Source of the DNA: JBFXAN01 sp050184225
Lineage (GTDB): Bacteria > Chloroflexota > Dehalococcoidia > CAUJGQ01
Assembly: GCA_050184225.1 (NCBI GenBank)
Contig: JBFXAN010000002.1
Coordinates: forward strand, 1 to 64,000
Direction of reading: 5' to 3'
Length of the DNA stretch: 64,000 nt
A model generated the notes under the pieces. That model had not been told where the DNA came from and did no database searches. It worked only from the letters and a program-made list of their open reading frames with translations. Below are positions 58,518 to 64,000 of the stretch, in pieces; positions within the stretch are counted from its first letter, which is position 1, and each line of letters opens with the position of its first letter. A program made the position numbers and the translations under genes.

Positions 58518-58955
58518 TTAGCGATCTGGCGAATCGATCCCATGCCTTGTCTCAGTTCGGGCGCTTGCACTGATTTCCACCCCGTCGATGCCGATCACCC
58601 GCAGAAAGCTCGTGCTGGCTTGGCGCGATGCTTGCACCTCCACGCCGGTTTCGCTGGCGGCAACGGTGTAGGCTAGGTCCCCTGTGTCCGCGAGATACTG
58701 GGTGGCGACGTGCTCGGCGACAGCTGCGTCCAATGTGACAGTTCCGCTCTCCCGATACGCCCGCTCGTCGAGCTGCATGGCACCCGCCAGCGCCGCGGCA
58801 TCCGCGACGTTCTGGAGGTCGCGCCGCTGCGCAAAGACGATGCCGCCGTCGGCAGCCAGACCTACCACCGCAACCAGCCCGGTCAGCATCAGGGCGACCA
58901 GCACAATCACCTGTCCCGTCTCATCACGGCCGCGTGTCCTCAGCCACATGTTCAT
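58518..58955 (-). CDS. TadG-like pilus-assembly pseudopilin
   Basis: A 145-residue protein with an N-terminal Tad helix: GQVIVLVALMLTGLVAVVGLAADGGIVFAQ around residues 15-44 (key words GQVIVLVALM and AADGG). It then has RRDLQNVADAAALAGA, the standard TadG/Tad_N motif. The VWA part of full TadG is missing. Start overlaps the upstream TadE stop by four bases. Confidence 0.85.
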   Translation of the reverse strand: MNMWLRTRGRDETGQVIVLVALMLTGLVAVVGLAADGGIVFAQRRDLQNVADAAALAGAMQLDERAYRESGTVTLDAAVAEHVATQYLADTGDLAYTVAASETGVEVQASRQASTSFLRVIGIDGVEISASARTETRHGIDSPDR

Positions 58956-59416
58956 GGTTCGGTGGTTTCTCGACTGCGATAGCGTTCGATGCGCTCCTGA
59001 TGCGTGCTGCTCACTGTGACCGCCGCTCGGTCCAGCAGCGGCAGATCAGCGAGCTCCACTCGATAGCTGGCTCGGGCCGTCGCCATGCCACCCCGTTCAA
59101 ACCCACCACCGTCAAGCAACAGCTCGAATTGGTCGCGGGCGAGGCCGTAGCCCGCGGCCACCGCTCCCCCTCGTTCCTCTCCGGTCGCCAGACCCTCCGC
59201 CTCGGATGGCGCCGTGGCGAGGGTCCGACCGGCCTCGCGCCCTGCCGCCTGGACGGCGACCGTAGCGTGAGTAACGCGACCGACGAAGATCACCCCGAAG
59301 GCGAGGATGAGCAGCACGGGAATGACCAGCGCTGTCTCCACCAGCGCCTGTCCGTCCTGCCGCCTGCTTTGGGCCAACAGTCGGTGCACGACTGCTTCGG
59401 CACTATGGACCACGAC
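58952..59416 (-). CDS. TadE-like pseudopilin
   Basis: A protein of about 154 residues starting at GTG 59416, which has GAGAGGG about eight bases before it and overlaps the end of the upstream TadE-like gene. The TadE signature is GQALVETALVIPVLLILAFG with the conserved Glu at +5. The remaining domain is soluble. An upstream ATG at 59452 is possible. Confidence 0.85.
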   Translation of the reverse strand, partial: VVVHSAEAVVHRLLAQSRRQDGQALVETALVIPVLLILAFGVIFVGRVTHATVAVQAAGREAGRTLATAPSEAEGLATGEERGGAVAAGYGLARDQFELLLDGGGFERGGMATARASYRVELADLPLLDRAAVTVSSTHQERIERYRSRETTEP

Positions 59417-59840
59417 GGAAGCCCTCTCGCCGTACCTCGGCTGTCGCTTCAATGGGCATGTCTCGCCCGGTAAGCCACGGGATGATCAGGCGGTACTGAC
59501 CTTCGGTCCGCACCATGACCGTCTCATCGCTGCCCTGCGCGGTCACGATGAATCCGTCTGCCCCGCCGCCCAGACCGGACCGCAGCACATCCTCGGCTCG
59601 TGTGCTCCCATCGGCCGGAGACCGACCTTCGGCAGCGGCGAACCGCGCACCTTCCTGCGCGGCGGTGGTCACCACGTTCTGGGCATGGGCGATCAAGGCG
59701 AATTGCACGGCCGCGAACAGCACGAACAGCACGATCGGGGCCACCAGCGCGAACTCGACCATGCTCTGTCCCTGCTCTGGATCGCCAGCGCGTCGAATGC
59801 GAGTGGTGATACTATGTCGGAAGCTTGTCGACGATCCCAT
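59403..59840 (-). CDS. TadE-like pseudopilin
   Basis: A protein of about 145 residues with TadE signature GQSMVEFALVAPIVLFVLFA and NVVTTAAQEGARFAA after the helix. The start is uncertain: ATG 59840 has AAGGG in range and overlaps the Flp pilin end by 29 bases; an upstream ATG at 59894 would overlap more. Confidence 0.82.
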   Translation of the reverse strand: MGSSTSFRHSITTRIRRAGDPEQGQSMVEFALVAPIVLFVLFAAVQFALIAHAQNVVTTAAQEGARFAAAEGRSPADGSTRAEDVLRSGLGGGADGFIVTAQGSDETVMVRTEGQYRLIIPWLTGRDMPIEATAEVRREGFRRGP

Positions 59841-60000
59841 CGAACGCGCCCTTGACCGCATCGCCGAATCCCTGCAGCGCCGCCAGAGCGGCAATCGCGA
59901 TCAGGGCCGTGACGATCGCGTATTCCACCAGCGACTGCCCCACCTCGCTCGCTGCCAGCACGCTCACCCGCCTCCGCGCGCCGTCCAATCGTCTCTCCAT
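59812..60000 (-). CDS. flp: Flp/Fap-type pilin
   Basis: A 62-residue pilin: leader of about 20 basic residues, then GQSLVEYAIVTALIAIAALA with the Flp motif Glu-Tyr and a hydrophobic helix, ending FDGIVDKLPT. AGGTGAGGCG precedes ATG 60000. It forms the major subunit of the pilus; processing by a TadV-like prepilin peptidase (not in the window) is expected. Confidence 0.88.
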   Translation of the reverse strand: MERRLDGARRRVSVLAASEVGQSLVEYAIVTALIAIAALAALQGFGDAVKGAFDGIVDKLPT

Positions 60001-60035
60001 CGCCTCACCTCCAAACCGTTGCTTGCTGTGGGTCC

Positions 60036-60977
60036 TTACCCACCGAGGCCGAGCAGTTGCACGCCTGCCGGGTAGAGGAGCACTACGAGGAACACTGGAA
60101 AAATGAAGACAGCCACCGGAAAGAGCATGCGCACCGTGCTCTTGCCACCTTCCGCCAGCAGGTGGGTCCGCCACCGGTCGCGAACCGTCTCGGCGAGGGC
60201 GAGCATCGCCCCACTGAGTGGCAGCCCCTGCTCCTGGCTTGTCCGCCAGGTGTCGGCCAGCACACGGAGTTCGGCGAGCCCTTCCCGGTCTGCCAGCGCG
60301 CGCAGCCCCGCGGCATGGGAGATTGTGCCCAAGCCCGCCTCGCGGGCGACCTCCCGCAGCCCATCGCCGAGCGGGCCGCTCGTCTGGTGGCTTGCCTCTA
60401 GCAGCGCATGCTCCGGTGAGAGCCCCGCGCTCGCGGCGATGGCCAGCAGGTCCACCGCGGTCGGCAGCTCTAGCAACACCGCGACCCGGCGACGCTCCAC
60501 CCGCGCGGCGAGGACCCAGTCCGGAGTGGCGAAGCCGGCCCCGAAGCCGACCAGCCAGGTCCAGACCGGCCAGGGTCCGAACGGGTGGACTCCGAGGAGA
60601 TTCATGAGTGGAAACATCGCCAGGAACACGAGACCGCTGGCCAGCTTCTGGCCGTAGAATTGGCTGGCGGTCATTCCCGGCCAGCTGAGCGCGAGCCGTC
60701 GGTCCAGGTCGCGCGTCCGCACACCCAGCCGCCCAAGTAGCCGCCCGATCAGGCGGCCGGCGTCGTCGAGCAGTGGGCGCAACAGCGTTTCCAGAGCAGA
60801 TGACTTGAAAACGGGCTGATCGCTCCGGCTTCGGTTCACCTGCTCCGTGCGGCCCTGGGCAGTCAGACGCGCGAGGCGCTGCCCAAGGTCCGGCCGCGGC
60901 CGCCCTACCGGCTGGCCGGTCACGATCAGCCACAGCCCCAGGCCCAGCGGTGCACCGAGCATGAGCCCTGCAATCAT
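60036..60977 (-). CDS. tadC: TadC-like type II/IV secretion platform protein
   Basis: A 313-residue membrane protein of the GspF/TadC family. A basic N-terminal region is followed by helices, the T2SSF domain with VLLELPTAVDLLAIAASAGLSPEHAL and LADTWRTSQEQGLPLSGAM, and a final hydrophobic pair. Overlaps TadB by four bases. It anchors the assembly ATPase to the inner membrane. Confidence 0.92.
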   Translation of the reverse strand: MIAGLMLGAPLGLGLWLIVTGQPVGRPRPDLGQRLARLTAQGRTEQVNRSRSDQPVFKSSALETLLRPLLDDAGRLIGRLLGRLGVRTRDLDRRLALSWPGMTASQFYGQKLASGLVFLAMFPLMNLLGVHPFGPWPVWTWLVGFGAGFATPDWVLAARVERRRVAVLLELPTAVDLLAIAASAGLSPEHALLEASHQTSGPLGDGLREVAREAGLGTISHAAGLRALADREGLAELRVLADTWRTSQEQGLPLSGAMLALAETVRDRWRTHLLAEGGKSTVRMLFPVAVFIFPVFLVVLLYPAGVQLLGLGG

Positions 60978-61837
60978 ACGTGTCTCCTCCTCGGCATCGG
61001 CAGGCGGGCCGCGCGCAACATTGCCGCGTAGCCGCCGGCGACGCTCAGCAGGCAGAGCGCCAGCAGCACCTGGCCGGTTGGGGTCGCAAACGGGTCGAGG
61101 TAGCCGGGGTTCAGGCCACGGATCGCGGCGATCAACGCCAGCGGCAGCACGGCAACGATGCGGGCGGAGAGGACGTTGCGCGCCTGCTGCGCGCGTACCT
61201 CCTGCTCGGCCCGCGCGGTCCCGCGCACCGCCCGGCTGAGGCTCTCCAGCACCGGCCCCAGGTTGCGACCGCCGAGACGGTGCGCCAGCAGCAGCGCCGC
61301 CGCAACGGTATCGAACACCGGCGTCGCCAGCCGTCGCCGGGCGTGCTGCAACGCTTCCTCAAACCCCACGAGGCGGAGGTCGCGGGTCAGCTCGCCGAAG
61401 GTCGGCCGCAGCGGCTCCGGTCCGAAGCGGGCCAGCCCGGCCAGTCCCTCTTCAGTGCTCATGCCGGCGCGCACCGATGCGCGGAGGGCGTCGACCGCAT
61501 CAGCCAACGCGCCATCGAGCTCGGTTCGTCGCGCCTCGCTCCGGTGATGGAGATACCACGTCGGGAGGAGCGCCCCGACGAGAAACGCCGCCACGGCGAC
61601 GGCCGGCCAGCCGGTGAACGCCAGCGCCGCGCTGGCGACAGCCGCGCCGACCACCGCCGAAATGAGGAGGAAGTCACGCGGCTGCAGGCCCGCAACGCCC
61701 GCACGATCCAGCAACGCTTCGACTGGAGCTATGAAGCCGGCGCCGGCGGACGCGGGTCGCTCCGCCTGCCGCCGTGTGGCAGACAGATAGACCAGCAGCA
61801 CACCCAGGCCGAAGGCCAGCGACAGCACCAGCGCCAT
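60974..61837 (-). CDS. tadB: TadB-like secretion platform protein
   Basis: A 287-residue protein of the same family: first helix ALVLSLAFGLGVLLVYLSA, the T2SSF motif ALADAVDALRASVRAGMSTEEGL, then LLLAHRLGGRNLGPVLESLS and ARIVAVLPLALIAAIRGLNPGYLDP. Works with TadC as the inner-membrane platform. A gap of about 100 bases separates it from the ATPase gene. Confidence 0.92.
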   Translation of the reverse strand: MALVLSLAFGLGVLLVYLSATRRQAERPASAGAGFIAPVEALLDRAGVAGLQPRDFLLISAVVGAAVASAALAFTGWPAVAVAAFLVGALLPTWYLHHRSEARRTELDGALADAVDALRASVRAGMSTEEGLAGLARFGPEPLRPTFGELTRDLRLVGFEEALQHARRRLATPVFDTVAAALLLAHRLGGRNLGPVLESLSRAVRGTARAEQEVRAQQARNVLSARIVAVLPLALIAAIRGLNPGYLDPFATPTGQVLLALCLLSVAGGYAAMLRAARLPMPRRRHV

Positions 61838-61936
61838 ACGTTCCTCTCGATTCGATGCGTCCTGTAATCGAGCGTGGCAATGTCCACTCGAACGCGACTC
61901 GACCGGTCGACTCGAACTCCTCGATTTCTGATTCGC

Positions 61937-63298
61937 CTACTCGAATGGGCCGACGGCTTCCTCCGCTTCGTGTCGTGTCGGTACCGCGCGCGACCGCGGC
62001 GGCCGGTGCCCCGCTCGCCCCCGGTCGTCGCCGTTCCGGCTGGGAAACGCCATCGGCACCCCCCGCTCGGCAAGGCGCTCGCTGCTCCGCGGGCGGATGC
62101 CCGTCCAGCGCAGGCATCCCTCAGACCAGGCAAGGAGCTCGCTGCCCGCCAGCGCGTCCCCCTCGAGGCCAGTAACCTCATAGACGCTGCCCACGACCCG
62201 CCGACCGCTCGTCGCCTCGAGCCGTAGGTGAACGACGAGGTTCACGGCCTCGGCGATCATCTCGGTAATGGCAGCCGCCGGGAGCGCCTCCTCGGCCATG
62301 AGCGCATAGGTGCGGAGCTTCGAGAGCGCCTGGCGGGGTCCATTGGCGTGGATCGTGCACATCGAGCCCTCATGGCCCGAGTTCATCGCCGTGAGCATGT
62401 CCAGCGCCTCCGGGCCACGGACTTCACCAACGATGATTCGAGTCGGGCGCATCCGGAGCGCATTCTTCACGAGCGCGCGGATCGGGATCGCGCCCGCCCC
62501 TTCGACGTTGGCGAGGTGGGACTGCAGCGCGACGCAGTCGGGGAGCATCGATTCGAGCTGAAGCTCGGCCGTCTCCTCGATCGTCACCACCCGCTCATGC
62601 GCGCCAGCGATGCAGCCGCCCAACGCATTGAGGCAGGTCGTCTTGCCGCTGCCGGTGCCGCCAGAGATGAGCACATTCAGGCCAACCTGGACGGCCGCCT
62701 CCAGGAAGGTCGCCGCCTCAGCCGGTACCGTCTCCAGGGCCACGAGATCGGCCACAGTCCGGGCACGGAGGAGAAACTTGCGGATCGTGACGTGTGTCCA
62801 GCGGGCGGTGAGCGGCGGCGTCACTGCATTGAGCCGCGACCCGTCAGCGAGCCGGGCATCGACCATCGGGCTCGTCTCATCGAGCCGGCGCCCCACGCGG
62901 CCGATCGCCCGGCGCACGAGGCGCAGGAGGTACGCGTCGTCGGGAAGGACAATGTCCGTCAAGCGCTTCTGGCCGCTCGCGATGGCAAAGACGCGATGCG
63001 GACCGTTGACGATGATCTCTTCGACGGAGGGATCGTCGAGGAGGGGCTGGAGCGGTCCCAGCCCGACGATCTCGTCGAGCAGGCTCTGGACGAGGAGGTC
63101 CGGCTCGCGCAGCGGCGGCTCGCCGCGGGCCGCCGCTTCCCGATTGGCGCGTGCCACGCGCTCGGCGATGATCGTCCGCACCTGCTCGACCTCAGCCGGG
63201 CTCGGATCGGTGAGCGCATCGTCCGCAAGGGTACGGCGCAACTGATCGAGCACATCGTCGCGCACCTGTCGCAGGTCCGCGCCGTTGTTCGGCGTCAT
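61937..63298 (-). CDS. tadA: TadA/CpaF-type pilus assembly ATPase
   Basis: A 453-residue secretion ATPase. DPSVEEIIVNGPHRVF marks the CpaF N-domain; Walker A is SGGTGSGKTTCLNAL, the Asp box is VTIEETAELQL, Walker B is IIVGEVRGPEALDML, and the His box is EGSMCTIHANGPRQAL. It powers pilin extension and perhaps retraction. ATG 63298 overlaps the stop of the upstream CpaE-like gene; 63328 is an alternative. The C-terminus beyond about residue 400 is Arg-rich and longer than usual. Confidence 0.95.
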   Translation of the reverse strand: MTPNNGADLRQVRDDVLDQLRRTLADDALTDPSPAEVEQVRTIIAERVARANREAAARGEPPLREPDLLVQSLLDEIVGLGPLQPLLDDPSVEEIIVNGPHRVFAIASGQKRLTDIVLPDDAYLLRLVRRAIGRVGRRLDETSPMVDARLADGSRLNAVTPPLTARWTHVTIRKFLLRARTVADLVALETVPAEAATFLEAAVQVGLNVLISGGTGSGKTTCLNALGGCIAGAHERVVTIEETAELQLESMLPDCVALQSHLANVEGAGAIPIRALVKNALRMRPTRIIVGEVRGPEALDMLTAMNSGHEGSMCTIHANGPRQALSKLRTYALMAEEALPAAAITEMIAEAVNLVVHLRLEATSGRRVVGSVYEVTGLEGDALAGSELLAWSEGCLRWTGIRPRSSERLAERGVPMAFPSRNGDDRGRAGHRPPRSRAVPTRHEAEEAVGPFE

Positions 63299-64000
63299 GC
63301 CCGTACCCTCCATCGGAGCGGCGACCACGAGCGGCGCCGATTCACCGCGCGCTCCTCGCCGGCGAGCCGCATGGCGAGCTGCCGCACCGCGGCCGCGGCG
63401 CCACGGCGCCCGGTTTGCGTCAGCGGCAGTTGCGCCGCCAGCGCGCGGCGCACGGCCCGGCGGTCGTCCGCGACGACGGCGTGCACCGGCAGCCCGAGCG
63501 CGCGTTCGACCTCGCCGGCGGTGTAGTGGGTGCGGCCGCTGCGACGGTTGAGAAGGAGACCCACGCGATCCGCGTCGACACCGAGCAGGTCGCGGAGCGC
63601 CTGCAGTGCCGAACGGGCGTGCCAGAGCCCTGGGAGGTCCGGCACGGCCACGATTACGATGCGTGTCGCCAGCCGCAGGGCCGTCTCCACCGCCGGCAGG
63701 GTCAAGCCGGGGATCAGCGCGCCGGTGTCCAGCACGATGTCGTGATACTGCCGACGCGCCGCGGCCAGTGCGGCAACGATGACCTCCGGCCCGATCTGCG
63801 ACCGCAGGTCTGCCCGCTCAATGCCGCCCAGGATCGCAAAGCCGGGACCGTCCTGCACCTCCTCCGCAAGCCGCGGCTCCCAGTCATCGCCGGCCGCACG
63901 CTGCCCGTAGGCGAGCGTGAAAAGGCCGTGCCGTGGATCAAGGTCGAGATGGGTCCCGATGCTCCCCAAGCGCAGGTCGGCGTCGACGAGCAGCACCCGC
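63295..64000 (-). CDS. CpaE/TadZ-like MinD-family ATPase (5' end beyond window)
   Basis: The visible 234 residues begin inside the protein and continue past the right edge. VLLVDADLRLGSIGTHLDL is the Walker A-prime downstream strand of MinD/ParA-type proteins; LDTGALIPGLTLPAVE and LLLNRRSGRTHYTAGEVERAL match the CpaE/TadZ group, which localises the pilus machine. The N-terminal receiver-like domain and the P-loop lie outside the window. Confidence 0.85.
   Translation of the reverse strand, partial: RVLLVDADLRLGSIGTHLDLDPRHGLFTLAYGQRAAGDDWEPRLAEEVQDGPGFAILGGIERADLRSQIGPEVIVAALAAARRQYHDIVLDTGALIPGLTLPAVETALRLATRIVIVAVPDLPGLWHARSALQALRDLLGVDADRVGLLLNRRSGRTHYTAGEVERALGLPVHAVVADDRRAVRRALAAQLPLTQTGRRGAAAAVRQLAMRLAGEERAVNRRRSWSPLRWRVRA

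Noticed and set aside
59812..60933. Minus-strand 373-codon frame covering the Flp pilin and TadC region
   Set aside because: Its first 310 codons are the shadow of tadC; only the last 62 codons, the pilin, are real.

Overview
The window is a 64 kb, GC-rich, densely coding bacterial chromosome segment. No rRNA, tRNA, CRISPR array, transposase or phage gene is visible. An F420-type nitroreductase relic, a LysM-BTAD (SARP-like) regulator beside a Tad pilus locus, lipoprotein signals, a DUF5661 gene and a CtpE-like ATPase suggest a high-GC Gram-positive-like lineage. Chloroflexota (Thermomicrobia-like) or Actinomycetota is my inference; no marker gene is present to settle it.

Layout. 0-7.3 kb: hemerythrin-like fragment, OsmC peroxidase, small RiPP-leader-like protein, membrane proteins, formate/nitrite transporter, FAD monooxygenase with a coupled partner, and a multi-pass membrane protein. 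7.6-12.1 kb: phosphate uptake operon pstSCAB-phoU. 12.2-17.3 kb: PAP2 phosphatases, a flavodoxin and a large fusion with a dead PAP2 domain. 17.5-24.1 kb: universal stress protein, secreted hydrolases, Hsp20-like and zinc-ribbon mini-proteins, SDR. 24.1-32.8 kb: a run of alpha/beta hydrolases (one frameshifted), YihY, a second flavodoxin and DUF5661. 33-40.4 kb: P-type ATPase, two-component system, and an ApbE/ferric-reductase-like redox operon. 40.4-42.1 kb: two decayed genes (F420 nitroreductase, SRPBCC-like), each with a premature stop, and two coupled zinc-ribbon mini-genes. 42.3-48.6 kb: tandem Usp, third flavodoxin, MacB-like exporter, SnoaL-like protein, degenerate receiver protein and glucokinase. 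48.9-53.2 kb: PhoD-like phosphatase and a CtpE-like ATPase. 53.6-64 kb: LysM-BTAD regulator and a Tad/Flp pilus operon running off the right edge.

The main discovery candidate is a recurrent regulatory element. About 20 copies of a 12-mer of consensus TRCCSGACAGAC lie almost only in intergenic DNA between 1.7 and 48.7 kb. They usually point at the next gene, and nine have a TRCCCC-like box beginning 23 or 24 bp upstream. In several the two boxes are direct repeats of one another. The genes behind them form a coherent stress, dormancy and phosphate set: Usp, HemG-like flavodoxins, P-type ATPase, FNT channel, pstS, PhoD, Hsp20-like and zinc-ribbon mini-proteins. This looks like an unnamed regulon or alternative-sigma promoter class; the regulator is not identifiable here. 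A second candidate is a roughly 150-residue membrane domain shared by two otherwise different proteins in the window.
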